The notes: generated by a model from the letters alone, not told the origin. Positions 35,705 through 44,741 are shown, counted from the stretch's first letter. The stretch: DNA of 64,000 nucleotides from Rhizobium aethiopicum (GCF_014197535.1 NZ_JACIFV010000007.1:124001-188000), one strand, 5' to 3'. Numbers and translations are program-made.

Positions 35705-36895
35705 ATGATGAAGATCGACCGCATGCGGGTGTTCATGACCCGCGACAAGGACCGTCCCCGCGTGATCGTCGCACTCGACACGGACGACGGACTGACGGGC
35801 TGGGGCGAATGCTACAATCACGGCCCCGACAAGGCGCTGCCGCCGCTGCTCGACTATCTCTATGGCTTCCTCTCCGGCCAGGATCCGACACGCGTCGATT
35901 ATCTCGTCAACCTGCTGATCCAGCAGAGCCGCTTCCCGCCGGGCGCACTCGGCCTTGCCGCGATTTCGGCGCTCGACCATTGCCTGTGGGATCTGGCGGC
36001 CAAAGCAGCGAATCTTCCCGTATACAAGCTGCTGGGTGGCGAGGTGCGCGACCGCATCAAGGTCTATGCCGGGGTGTATACCGCCCCCGACGCGCCCGCT
36101 GCCCGCGACGAGTTTGATCGCCTGAAAGAGGAATGGGGCTTCACGGCCTTCAAACTCAGCCCCTGGCGTATCGACATGCATTCCCATCGTTGGGGCAATG
36201 TCGTGAAAGCCTCGGCCGATTATTTCCGCTCACTTCGCGAGACGGTCAATGACGAATACGAGATCGCCTTCGATGCTCATGCCAAGATTTTCGAACCGAT
36301 CGCCGCAAGGCAACTCGGCAATGCACTGGCGCCCTATGATCCGCTGTTCTACGAAGAGCCGCTGCGTCCGGAGAATATCGAGGCCTGGGGCGATCTGAAA
36401 CAGGGGCTCAACTGCGTGCTGGCCACCGGCGAGTCGCTTTATAACAGGAACGAATTCCTGCGGCTGCTGCAGGTCAAGGGCGCCGATCTGATTCAGCCCG
36501 ACATCTGCGTCGTCGGCGGCATCGGCGAAATGCGCCGCATCGCCACGCTTGCCGAAGCCTATTTCGTCGGTGTCGCTCCGCACAACCCGATGGGACCGCT
36601 GGCGACGGCGGTCAATGTGCATTTTTCGGCCGCGGCCCAGAACTTCCGCATCCTCGAATACCGGCTGCCAAAGGGCCAGGCCTATGTCTACGGCGGCCTC
36701 GATATCGAGAAGCGGCAGGGGGAAACGCGCTATGTGGTCGATCCCTATCTGCCGAAAGACGGCTATCTCGAACTGCGCCCCGACCGGCCCGGCTGGGGCG
36801 TCGAGATGGACGAGAAGGCAATGGAGGAGGAAGGCTATATCCACTGGCAGCGGCGTGTGCCGAAGCGGCCGGATGGTTCTTACGCCTTCGCTTAG
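35705..36895 (+). CDS. Second mandelate racemase-family sugar-acid dehydratase
   Basis: The 396-residue enolase-superfamily protein has the capping domain start (VIVALDTDDGLTGWGECYNH), GVYTAPDAPAARDEFDRLKE, the metal-ligand strand YEIAFDAHAKIFEP, LFYEEPLRPEN and ATGESLYNR, and the catalytic His segment FVGVAPHNPMGPLATAVN. It shares only distant similarity with its neighbour, suggesting two steps of one pathway or two substrates. A second ATG one codon later (35708) is possible. It is 9 bases after the first dehydratase gene and ends the operon before a terminator. Confidence 0.88.
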   Translation: MMKIDRMRVFMTRDKDRPRVIVALDTDDGLTGWGECYNHGPDKALPPLLDYLYGFLSGQDPTRVDYLVNLLIQQSRFPPGALGLAAISALDHCLWDLAAKAANLPVYKLLGGEVRDRIKVYAGVYTAPDAPAARDEFDRLKEEWGFTAFKLSPWRIDMHSHRWGNVVKASADYFRSLRETVNDEYEIAFDAHAKIFEPIAARQLGNALAPYDPLFYEEPLRPENIEAWGDLKQGLNCVLATGESLYNRNEFLRLLQVKGADLIQPDICVVGGIGEMRRIATLAEAYFVGVAPHNPMGPLATAVNVHFSAAAQNFRILEYRLPKGQAYVYGGLDIEKRQGETRYVVDPYLPKDGYLELRPDRPGWGVEMDEKAMEEEGYIHWQRRVPKRPDGSYAFA

Positions 36896-36920
36896 AGACG
36901 CCGCTCGAAAGAACCGGGAC

Positions 36921-36950
36921 AGGCCGCTGCCGCACAGCAGCAGCCTTTTC
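36921..36950 (+). terminator. Rho-independent terminator
   Basis: AGGCCGCTGC (36921-36930), loop CGCACA, GCAGCAGCCT (36937-36946) make a 10-bp stem with one C/A mismatch, followed by TTTTCC. It ends the rightward uronate operon. Confidence 0.65.
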
Positions 36951-37010
36951 CTTAGTTGTCAGGCGACACCGACCTTATGCCTGATCATGGCATCTCCAAC
37001 ATCTCGCATG

Positions 37011-37934
37011 TTAGAGGACCCAGTCATCCCGATTTTGGACTTCGGCAGCTCTGTCCTCGCGGCAAATCGTTTCCAGCGCCAACGAGGCACGGCTGGAGTG
37101 TCTTTGTTTGTGCCGCAGGATTGCGAACTGGCGGGACGGCAAGGGAAAACGCGCCTTTACCAACAGACCTTGCATCAAGAGCGGCGCGGCCACTGCTCCG
37201 GAAACGACCGTTGCGCAGAGGCCTTCTCTTGCTGCCGATATGACGGCTTCGTTCGATGGCAGCTCAAGCGCGACAGTCAGATCTCCGGAGCCAATGCCAA
37301 GATTGGAAATCGCCGCCTCGAAAGCCGACCGGGTTCCGGACCCCTTTTCCCGCATGACCCATTTTGTGCCCGAAACCAGCTCCGCCGGGGCGATTGGTTT
37401 GCCACGCGCCCAGGGATGGCGCGGACCGACAACGACAAGGAGTTCGTCCTTGGCAAGCGGCTGAACATTCAGTGCCGGCTCATCAACGCTGCCTTCGACG
37501 AAACCGACTTCCGCCAATCCATCGAGAACCGCTTTTGCCGCCGTGGTCGTATTGCCGATCACCAGCTTCAGGTCGATGCCCGGATAGCGGGTCTTGAGAC
37601 GCATCAGCATCGCGGGTAGCCAATAGCTTGCGATCGTCTGACTGGCAAAAACAACGAGCTCACCCTTTTGCAGGCCGCCGAGATCGGACAAGACGAGCGC
37701 TGCGGCTCTTGCGCGCGCGAGTGTGGCTCTTGCCTCCCCCAAAAACACCCGCCCTTCATATGTCAGCTCTATGCGCCGTCCGACACGGTGAAAAAGCTGG
37801 ACCCCATAGGAGGCCTCGAGATTGCGGATGGCCGAACTGACGGCTGATGGCGTGAGGCCGATCGCCGAGGCGCCGTTGGTCAGGTGCTCGCGTTCGGCAA
37901 CCGCGACGAAAATGGAGAGCTGTTCGAAGGTCAT
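37011..37934 (-). CDS. LysR family regulator, YeiE/CysB-like context
   Basis: The 307-residue protein has the LysR winged helix (MTFEQLSIFVAVAEREHLT, then GLTPSAVSSAIRNLEASYGV) and a ligand domain. The ATG at 37934 is a typical LysR start; a longer reading to 37955 is weaker. It is divergent from a YeiH-type exporter gene, the classical partner of YeiE-type LysR regulators. It is convergent with the dehydratase terminator region. Confidence 0.88.
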   Translation of the reverse strand: MTFEQLSIFVAVAEREHLTNGASAIGLTPSAVSSAIRNLEASYGVQLFHRVGRRIELTYEGRVFLGEARATLARARAAALVLSDLGGLQKGELVVFASQTIASYWLPAMLMRLKTRYPGIDLKLVIGNTTTAAKAVLDGLAEVGFVEGSVDEPALNVQPLAKDELLVVVGPRHPWARGKPIAPAELVSGTKWVMREKGSGTRSAFEAAISNLGIGSGDLTVALELPSNEAVISAAREGLCATVVSGAVAAPLLMQGLLVKARFPLPSRQFAILRHKQRHSSRASLALETICREDRAAEVQNRDDWVL

Positions 37935-37980
37935 GACGCGATCGTTCGACTTCACCGAATGAACTATATAAAACTATTCA

Positions 37981-39060
37981 ATGGAAGGCGACAATCGAAT
38001 ATGGGACAGTGAAGCATTCCGCAAGGTCTTGCCCATGCTCGTTTCCGTCTCACGTTCCCCGTCGCTTGCTGCTGTCCTGCCGGGACTTTTCTTTTGCGCG
38101 GCAGTCGCGATCATTGCGCAGTTGGTCGAGCGGTTGCAGCTGATGATGTTCGGCGCGCACTGGATCGAGAGCCTCGTGCCGGCCATTCTAATCGGCATTG
38201 CCGTGCGCTCCTCGATCCGTCTTCCGCAGACTTTCACTCCAGGCATTCACTTCGCCGCCAAGACGCTGCTCGAGATTGCCGTCGTGTTGCTGGGCGCCTC
38301 GCTCAGCACGGCTGCCATCCGGCAGGCCGGATTGCCGCTTGTCGGCGGAATTGCCGTCCTGGTTGCTCTGTCCCTGGCCGGCAGCTTTCTGCTCGGGCGG
38401 CTGCTGGGGCTGTCGACCGGCCTAGCGACCTTGGTTGCCTGCGGCAACTCGATCTGCGGCAATTCAGCGATTGCCGCTGCAGCCCCTGTCATCGGCGCGA
38501 AACCGGAGGATATCGCTGCCTCGATAGCCTTTACCGCGCTGCTCGGCGTTGGTGCCGTGCTGGCGCTGCCGCTTCTGCATCTGGTCCTGGGGCTCAGCAC
38601 CGTACAATATGGCGTTTTCGCAGGGCTGACAGCCTATGCCGTGCCGCAGGTGTTGGCAGCCACAGCCTCTGCCGGAGCCGTCAGCACCCAGGTAGGCACG
38701 CTCGTCAAGCTGATCCGCGTGATGATGCTCGGACCGGTCATTCTTGTGCTCGGCGCAGTTCATCGCCGCCCTCCCGGTGGCTCCGCAGTCAATCTCCGCC
38801 ATCTTCTGCCATGGTTCATCCTCGGTTTTGCAGCCATGGCGGCGCTTCGCTCCTTTGACGCAATCCCGGCGCCGCTGCTGGCCGGGATGTCGGCTCTCTC
38901 CGCTGCCTTCACCGTCACCGCCATGGCCGCGCTAGGTCTCTCCGTCGATGTGAGATCCATCACCCGTGCCGGCGGCCGGGTCCTTGCAGCGGCGGCGCTG
39001 TCACTGCTGGCTCTGGCGGCTCTTGGGTTTTGCTTGATGGGGCTGCTTGACATCGGCTGA
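37981..39060 (+). CDS. YeiH/UPF0324 family putative sulfate or metabolite exporter
   Basis: The 359-residue protein has about ten hydrophobic segments and family blocks: HFAAKTLLEIAVVLLGASLS, ACGNSICGNSAIAAAAPVIG (with the two Cys), LTAYAVPQVLAATASAGAVS. YeiH family proteins are inner-membrane exporters whose physiological cargo is poorly known. No strong ribosome site precedes the ATG at 37981; an ATG at 38035 (MLVSVSRSP) is a credible alternative start. The gene is divergent from the LysR gene. Confidence 0.85.
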   Translation: MEGDNRIWDSEAFRKVLPMLVSVSRSPSLAAVLPGLFFCAAVAIIAQLVERLQLMMFGAHWIESLVPAILIGIAVRSSIRLPQTFTPGIHFAAKTLLEIAVVLLGASLSTAAIRQAGLPLVGGIAVLVALSLAGSFLLGRLLGLSTGLATLVACGNSICGNSAIAAAAPVIGAKPEDIAASIAFTALLGVGAVLALPLLHLVLGLSTVQYGVFAGLTAYAVPQVLAATASAGAVSTQVGTLVKLIRVMMLGPVILVLGAVHRRPPGGSAVNLRHLLPWFILGFAAMAALRSFDAIPAPLLAGMSALSAAFTVTAMAALGLSVDVRSITRAGGRVLAAAALSLLALAALGFCLMGLLDIG

Positions 39061-39124
39061 TCGAGGCGATCTGCCCAAAATACCGGCAAAGATTCCGGTT
39101 GCCTTCCAAACGATCGGCCGTTAG

Positions 39125-39138
39125 CCTGTATATACAGG
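39125..39138. promoter_or_regulatory. HutC-type operator palindrome
   Basis: CCTGTATATACAGG is a perfect 14-bp palindrome whose core TGTATATACA equals the site I recall for HutC, the urocanate-responsive GntR regulator of histidine catabolism. It lies 22 bases before the ATG at 39161 and the operon itself encodes a HutC-type regulator, so auto-regulation is likely. Confidence 0.65.
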
Positions 39139-39160
39139 TCGGTTGGAAACAAAGATCGTC

Positions 39161-40711
39161 ATGCGGGTCATCTCTTCACAGCAGGCTGCGGATCTCCTCG
39201 AAGACGGGATGACGGTCGCTGCTTCGGGTTTTGGAGGATTCTGCCACCCCGAGGCCATCACGGCTGCGGTGGAGGAGCGTTTCGTCGCCTCTGGAAAACC
39301 CCGCAATCTCACGCTCTTGTTTGCTGCCAGCACGGGCGATCGTCAGACGCGCGGCATGGGGCATTTTGGCTATGAAGGGCTCGTCGCCTGCGTGATCGCC
39401 GGGGGTTGGCGAGGAACGCCGCGCCTTGGCAGGCTGGCGATCGAGGAAAAGATCGAAGCGCATTGCTGGCCGCAAGGCGTTATCGCCCAGCTCTATCGAG
39501 CGATTGCCGCCGGTCAGCCTGGGGTGATCACCCATATCGGGCTCGGTTCTTTCATGGATCCGCTGCATGGCGGCGGCCGCATGAATGCGACGACGCCGCG
39601 CGCGCTTGTCGAGCGTGTGTCGTTGCGCGGCAAGGAATGGCTGCTTTATCCCTCGATGCCGCTCGACTGCGTGCTTTTGCGCGGTACGACGGCCGACGAA
39701 GACGGCAACATCAGCCTAGAGGACGAAGCCTTTCCCCTCGACGTGCTTGCCATGGCACAAGCAGGCCGAAATTCCGGCGGTATCGTCATCGTGCAGGTCA
39801 AGCGGATTGCCGAGCGCGGCTCGCTGCCGCCGGGCGATGTTCGCATCCCGGCGGCGCTGGTCGATTATGTTGTCATCTGCGAAAATCCGGCCCAGCACGG
39901 CGTCAATTTCGCCGAGAAGGACAATATCGCCTATACCGGGCGCGTCCGGATGGCGGCGAGCCGTCTGCAGCCGGCGCCGCTGTCGGCCGATAAGATTATT
40001 CAGCGCCGCGCCTTCCTGGAGCTGGCGCCGCTCCATCGCCCGACGATCAACCTCGGCATTGGCATTGCCGCCGGGATCGGCCGTATCGCCAGCGAAGAGG
40101 GATTTGACGATTATACGGTGACGATCGAATCCGGCGTCATCGGTGGCGTGCCGGCCGAGGAACTATCCTTCGGCGCTGCCGTCAATCCGACCGCGATCGT
40201 CCCACAGGCTTCGCAGTTCGACTTTTACGACGGCGGCGGCCTCGATATTGCCTTTCTCGGCATGGCCGAGGTGGATAGGTACGGTGCGGTCAATGTCAGC
40301 CGCTTCAACAATTCCATCGTTGGGGTCGGTGGCTTCACCAATATCTCGCAGACGGCGGGGCGTGTTGTCTATCTCGGCGCGTTTTCGGCTGGCGGCGCGG
40401 AAATTGCGGTTGCCGACGGCAGGCTCGACATCATCCGGGACGGCAGAGTTTGCAAGATCGTCGACCATGTCGACCAGATCAGTTCGAGCCCGGCCTTTGC
40501 GCCGGAAGGGCAGACACAGCTCGTCGTCACCGAGCGGGCGGTCTTTCGGGTGATCGACGGCTGCCTGACGCTGACGGAGTTTGCCCCCGGCATCGATCTC
40601 GCCGCCCACGTTCTCGACCGCCTGCCGAAGGGCGTCGCGGTGTCGGACCAGCTGAAACAGATGGATGCGCGCCTGTTTTCCACCCACGCAATGAAGGACT
40701 CTGCCCCATGA
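39161..40711 (+). CDS. Fused acyl-CoA:acetate-type CoA-transferase (family I)
   Basis: The 516-residue protein has both CoA-transferase halves in one chain, as in YdiF and propionate CoA-transferase: an alpha part (GMTVAASGFGGFCHPEAIT near the start, GVITHIGLGSFMDPLHGGGR) and a beta part (INLGIGIAAGIGRIASEEGF, then VTIESGVIGGVPAEELSFGA, with the likely catalytic Glu in the TIESG segment, then LGMAEVDRYGAVNVSRF). It would activate a carboxylic acid to its CoA ester. The ATG at 39161 is used; a TTG at 39143 is possible. The stop overlaps the SDR gene's ATG. Confidence 0.88.
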   Translation: MRVISSQQAADLLEDGMTVAASGFGGFCHPEAITAAVEERFVASGKPRNLTLLFAASTGDRQTRGMGHFGYEGLVACVIAGGWRGTPRLGRLAIEEKIEAHCWPQGVIAQLYRAIAAGQPGVITHIGLGSFMDPLHGGGRMNATTPRALVERVSLRGKEWLLYPSMPLDCVLLRGTTADEDGNISLEDEAFPLDVLAMAQAGRNSGGIVIVQVKRIAERGSLPPGDVRIPAALVDYVVICENPAQHGVNFAEKDNIAYTGRVRMAASRLQPAPLSADKIIQRRAFLELAPLHRPTINLGIGIAAGIGRIASEEGFDDYTVTIESGVIGGVPAEELSFGAAVNPTAIVPQASQFDFYDGGGLDIAFLGMAEVDRYGAVNVSRFNNSIVGVGGFTNISQTAGRVVYLGAFSAGGAEIAVADGRLDIIRDGRVCKIVDHVDQISSSPAFAPEGQTQLVVTERAVFRVIDGCLTLTEFAPGIDLAAHVLDRLPKGVAVSDQLKQMDARLFSTHAMKDSAP

Positions 40712-41514
40712 AAATCGATGGAGCCGTCATCATCGTCACGGGCTCGGCAACAGGCGTCGGGGCCGCATGCGTGAAGCAGTTCGCCGAGGGCGGTGCCCGG
40801 GTGGTGGTCAATTACAGCCGCAGCAAGAAAGAGGCCGATGAAACGGCCGATATCTGCCGCAGCCTGGGCGCGCAGGTCGAGATCGTCCAGGCCGACGTTG
40901 CCGACGATGCGGCCTGCCGCCGGATGGTTGCGACGGCCGTTAAACGGTGGGGGCGGCTCGACGCCCTGGTGAACAATGCCGCAACGACGGTCAAATCGGA
41001 TCCTTTCGATCTAGAGACATTGTCGGCAGAGGATTTTCAGAGTGTTTTCGGGGTCAATGTCATCGGCGCCTATCAGATGTGCCGGGCGGCGGTGCCTGCC
41101 ATGCGTGACAGCGGCGGCGGTGCGATCGTCAATGTCTCATCCAACGTTGCCTTTACCGGCGGCGGCAGTTCGCTTGCCTATACGGCCTCCAAGGGCGCGC
41201 TCAATGCGCTGACCCTGGCGCTGGCGCGCACCTGCGGTCCCGATATCCGGGTGAACGCGGTTTGCCCCGGCATCATCGATACGCGCTGGATGCGCGATAC
41301 GCTCGGGCCGGATGCCTATGGCGCCATTGCCAAGCGATTTTCGGAAACGGCGCCACTCGGCCGGGTCGCAACACCGGAAGACGTTGCCGGCGCCATTGTC
41401 TGGCTTGTTCAGGGGGCAGACTTCGTCACTGGCGAATTGCTTTCCGTCGACGGCGGCATCCGCCTGTCCGGTGGCATTCGCAAACCCGTGGCATCCGGCG
41501 GAGCCGCATCGTGA
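40708..41514 (+). CDS. Short-chain dehydrogenase/reductase
   Basis: The 268-residue classical SDR has TGSATGVGAACVKQFAEGGA (TGxxxGxG), LVNNAAT, NVSSNVAF with catalytic Ser, YTASK with Tyr and Lys, and VDGGIRLSGG at the end. It probably oxidises a 3-hydroxyacyl-CoA or reduces a keto compound. The ATG overlaps the CoA-transferase stop by 4 bases, and the stop overlaps the MaoC gene's GTG, so the four genes are likely translated in a coupled way. Confidence 0.88.
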   Translation: MKIDGAVIIVTGSATGVGAACVKQFAEGGARVVVNYSRSKKEADETADICRSLGAQVEIVQADVADDAACRRMVATAVKRWGRLDALVNNAATTVKSDPFDLETLSAEDFQSVFGVNVIGAYQMCRAAVPAMRDSGGGAIVNVSSNVAFTGGGSSLAYTASKGALNALTLALARTCGPDIRVNAVCPGIIDTRWMRDTLGPDAYGAIAKRFSETAPLGRVATPEDVAGAIVWLVQGADFVTGELLSVDGGIRLSGGIRKPVASGGAAS

Positions 41515-42362
41515 CGCTGTCAGCCCAATCCATTCTCGATTTCCCGGTGCCGCAAGCGACGCATGTGGTCACCGCAAGGGATGCCATCCTCTACGCCCTG
41601 TCGGTCGGCTACGGCACCAACCCGCTCGACGAAAACGCGTTGAACTACGTCTACGAACGGGATCTGGTCACTGCGCCGACGCTTGCCAATATCGTGGCAC
41701 ATCCGGGCCCGTGGATGCAGCAGACGGGTGTCGACTGGGCGCGTCTGGTGCATTCCGAACATCGACTGGCGATCCACCGGCCAGTCCCTCTCGATGTGCC
41801 GCTGATCTCCCGGTCGCGCGTCTTGTCGGTGGTCGATCGCGGCGTTGAGAAAGGCATGTTCGTCAGCTTCGAGCGCATGATCGCAACCGTGGACAGTGAC
41901 GAGCCGATCGCGACGATCGTGCAGACGAACGCCTGCCGCGGCGACGGTGGATGCGGTTCGGCCGGATTAGCGCCTGAACCTCTGTCCAAAGTCCCGGACA
42001 GAGAGCCGGACGTCGAATTCAATGTCGACATCCCTGGTAACGCCGCGCTGCTTTATCGCCTGAACGGCGATCGCAATCCGCTGCATGTCGACCCACGGGC
42101 AGCGGGCAGCAGCGGCTTCGATCGGCCGATCCTGCATGGGCTATGCAGCTTCGGTTATGCGGGCTACGCCATCATCGCCGCGATCGATCCAGGGATGGCT
42201 ACCGGTTTAAGCGCGATCGCGGCGCGGTTCAGCGCACCGATCTTTCCCGGAGAAACGATCACCCTGCAGATGTGGCGCAACGACGCTGAAATTCGCTTCC
42301 GGGGGATCGTTGCTTCCCGGGGCGTGACCATCCTCGACAATGGCATGGCGAGGCTGTCATGA
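41511..42362 (+). CDS. MaoC-like hydratase (double hot-dog)
   Basis: The 283-residue protein starts at GTG (GTGA overlap with the SDR stop). It has two hot-dog halves; the C-terminal one holds the hydratase 2 motif LNGDRNPLHVDPRAAGSSGFDRPILHG with the Asp and His of (R)-specific enoyl-CoA hydratases, and ends with a typical FSAPIFPGETITLQMW. It would hydrate an enoyl-CoA from the CoA-transferase product. This fits a short beta-oxidation-like chain: CoA activation, hydration, dehydrogenation. A different frame reading from 41262 is an artefact. Confidence 0.88.
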   Translation: MTLSAQSILDFPVPQATHVVTARDAILYALSVGYGTNPLDENALNYVYERDLVTAPTLANIVAHPGPWMQQTGVDWARLVHSEHRLAIHRPVPLDVPLISRSRVLSVVDRGVEKGMFVSFERMIATVDSDEPIATIVQTNACRGDGGCGSAGLAPEPLSKVPDREPDVEFNVDIPGNAALLYRLNGDRNPLHVDPRAAGSSGFDRPILHGLCSFGYAGYAIIAAIDPGMATGLSAIAARFSAPIFPGETITLQMWRNDAEIRFRGIVASRGVTILDNGMARLS

Positions 42363-43126
42363 CGAAAGCGGTTAAGCCGGCCGCCAGCGAGGCGCGCCAA
42401 TATATCAGGATCAAGGAGCAGATCCTGGCCGAGATCGCCGAGGGCAAGCTGCAGCCGGGAGACCGGGTATCTTCCGAAAGCGAACTGGTGGCGGCATTCG
42501 GCGTCAGCCGCATGACGGCGAACCGGGCGCTGCGGGAGTTGATGTTCGAGGGTGTCCTCAAGCGATCCGCCGGCATCGGAACCTTCGTGTCGCCAAAACA
42601 CCTTGACGTCGATCTGCTTCAAATCCGCAACATAGCCGACGAAATACTGGAGCGGGGTCACACGCACAAGGCGGCGGTTGTCCAGGCCGGTTTGATGAAG
42701 GCGGATGCCAACGTTGCCGACGCGCTCGAACTGACCCTCGGCGCTGAGGTGATGCATTCGCTGATCGTGCACCTGGAAAACGACCAGCCCATTCAGGTCG
42801 AGGAGCGCTACGTCAATCCGCTGGTCGCTCCAGACTATCTGTCGACCGATTTCAGCAGCATGACGCCGAACGAATATCTGACGAAGGTGGCGCCGATAAC
42901 GGCGTTCGAACATATCGTCCAGGCCGTCAAACCGGACACGACGATCCGCAAATATCTTGGCCTGAAGAATGATCATCCTTGCCTGCGCGTCTTTCGAAGG
43001 ACCTGGTCGGGCGAGGCCGTCGTGACCTGCGCGCTGTTATACTATCCCGGCGCGCAATATCGGCTGGAAGCGCGGTCCACCAAGGGTCCTTCGAAGCCCG
43101 TCGCCATTCTCGGAGAGAAGCAGTGA
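42359..43126 (+). CDS. GntR family regulator, HutC subfamily
   Basis: The 255-residue protein has a GntR winged helix (IKEQILAEIAEGKLQPGDRV, SESELVAAFGVSRMTANRAL) and a UTRA ligand domain (VVQAGLMKADANVADALELT, HSLIVHLENDQPIQVEERYVNP). The HutC arrangement, the operator at 39125-39138 with the HutC core, and a HAL homologue next door together suggest an imidazole-acrylate-like effector. ATGA overlap joins it to the MaoC gene; its stop overlaps the HAL-like gene's GTG. Confidence 0.88.
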   Translation: MTKAVKPAASEARQYIRIKEQILAEIAEGKLQPGDRVSSESELVAAFGVSRMTANRALRELMFEGVLKRSAGIGTFVSPKHLDVDLLQIRNIADEILERGHTHKAAVVQAGLMKADANVADALELTLGAEVMHSLIVHLENDQPIQVEERYVNPLVAPDYLSTDFSSMTPNEYLTKVAPITAFEHIVQAVKPDTTIRKYLGLKNDHPCLRVFRRTWSGEAVVTCALLYYPGAQYRLEARSTKGPSKPVAILGEKQ

Positions 43127-44628
43127 GCGCCACCCATTCTCCATCGATCACCTTCAGCGCGTCGCCGCCGACGATCGAGGACATCGCGGCAATTGCCCGT
43201 CGTCACGCCAGGATCGAAATCTCCGCCGAGGTCGAGGCCCGGATTATGGCGGCGCGCGCCGTCGTCGATCGCTATACGGAAAGGGATCTGCCGGTTTACG
43301 GCCTGACGACGGGACTGGGAGCGGGGGTCGATACACGACTTGCAACGGAAGATCTGGTGGCGTTTCAGATGCGTGTGCCGCAAGCCCGCGCGGTCGGCGT
43401 CGGAAAGCCGCTTGCCCAGGAATCCGTGCGGGCGATGATGGCCGTCAGGGCTGTCGGCATGGCGGCGGGCGGTTCCGGCGTTTCGCTGAACGTGTTCCGT
43501 GGTCTGATCGCTGCCATCAATGCAGGTGTCCATCCTGTCGTCCCGTCATTGGGCTCGATCGGTGCGGCGGATTTGGCTCCGCTTGCCCATATGAGCCGGG
43601 CGCTTCTCGGCTTCGGCGAGATCGAGCTTGGCGGCGAAGTGCTGCCGGCCGGCATCGCCCTGGAAAGGGCCGGCCTGAGACCTCTCGAATTGGCGCCGAA
43701 GGACGGGCATGCGCTTGTCGTGGCCAACAGCCTCTCCATCGGCCTCGCCTGCCTGGCGCTTGAGGATATCGAGCGGCTTTTCGATTGGTCTCTGAAGGCG
43801 ATTGCCGTTGCTTTCGAAGCGTTCAGGGCCAATGTCAGCGTCTTCGACGACCGCGCTCTGGCTGCGAGACCGGCCTTCGGGCAGCGCCGCGTCGCCGCTC
43901 AGCTGATGGAGTTGCTTTCGGGAAGCTCCTTGCTCGCCGCCGATGCCGCAAGACGTCTCCAGGATCCATTGAGCTACCGCTGCACGCCGCAGGTCTGGGG
44001 TGCGTTGAGGCATGCGATCGATGAGGCAAGGCAGGCGACGGAGATAGATCTCGTCAGCTCCAGCGACAATCCTGTCGTCATCGCCTCAGAGGGCGTCATT
44101 CTTGCACACGGCAATTTCGACATGACCGCTTTTGTACTCGCCTGGGAAAGGCTGGGGCAGGCAATGGCGCATTGTGCGGCAGGCACCGCCTATCGGATCA
44201 TGAAGATCATGTCGCCTGGCATGTCCGACCTTCCACGCTTCCTGACCCCGATGGGCCAGAGCCGGACCGGTTTTGCCACGGTGCAAAAGACCGTCTCGGC
44301 CATGGAAGCCGAAATCCGTCATCTCGCCATGCCGGTTTCGCTCTCGCCCCTTCCGGTCGCCGATGGGGTCGAAGATCAGGCGTCGATGGCCCCGGGCGTT
44401 TTGGCAAAGACCCAGGCGATCGTCGAGCGCCTGCGTTATCTCGTAGCCATCGAACTGATCGCCTCGGCACAGGCCCTCGAGCTGCGCGGCGTCGCAGGCG
44501 AATTGGGCAGGGGATCGGCCGAGGCCTATGCTTTCGTCCGCAGCCATGTCCCGGCGCTTGAAGAGGATCGCGCGCAGGGGCCGGATTTTGCGACGATCGC
44601 CGCATTGATCGGGCTTGGCCCGCAATAA
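43123..44628 (+). CDS. Histidine/aromatic ammonia-lyase-like protein lacking the MIO triad
   Basis: The 501-residue protein is clearly HAL-family: VYGLTTGLGAGVDTRLAT (active-site Tyr), YRCTPQVWGALRHAI and SSSDNPVVIASEG. However, the segment that normally reads GSVGASGDLAPLAH is GSIGAADLAPLAH here (residues 144-156): Ser and Gly of the Ala-Ser-Gly triad are absent and one position is deleted, so the electrophilic MIO cofactor cannot form by the known route. It either does another elimination without MIO, as reported for ergothionase-type lyases, or is inactive as an ammonia-lyase. GTG start, GTGA overlap with the regulator. 113 bases separate it from the importer genes. Confidence 0.88.
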   Translation: MSATHSPSITFSASPPTIEDIAAIARRHARIEISAEVEARIMAARAVVDRYTERDLPVYGLTTGLGAGVDTRLATEDLVAFQMRVPQARAVGVGKPLAQESVRAMMAVRAVGMAAGGSGVSLNVFRGLIAAINAGVHPVVPSLGSIGAADLAPLAHMSRALLGFGEIELGGEVLPAGIALERAGLRPLELAPKDGHALVVANSLSIGLACLALEDIERLFDWSLKAIAVAFEAFRANVSVFDDRALAARPAFGQRRVAAQLMELLSGSSLLAADAARRLQDPLSYRCTPQVWGALRHAIDEARQATEIDLVSSSDNPVVIASEGVILAHGNFDMTAFVLAWERLGQAMAHCAAGTAYRIMKIMSPGMSDLPRFLTPMGQSRTGFATVQKTVSAMEAEIRHLAMPVSLSPLPVADGVEDQASMAPGVLAKTQAIVERLRYLVAIELIASAQALELRGVAGELGRGSAEAYAFVRSHVPALEEDRAQGPDFATIAALIGLGPQ

Positions 44629-44741
44629 GCCCGGTTCGCCACTGCCCCACCAAGAAGGGCAGGGCCGACCGGTCATGCCGACGGTTATTCTGGGGAATGC
44701 CGCCGGTTCGTTCATTGAAAAGTCAACAAGAGGGAATGATT

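Noticed and set aside
34472..36187. Minus-strand open frame of 571 codons
   Set aside because: It runs opposite two clear enolase-superfamily genes, has no domain I recognise, and long antisense frames are expected in high-GC rhizobial DNA.
44635..44660. Short CTGCCC/GGGCAG inverted repeat after the lyase gene
   Set aside because: Only a 6-bp stem with a 9-base loop and no T-run; too weak to call a terminator.
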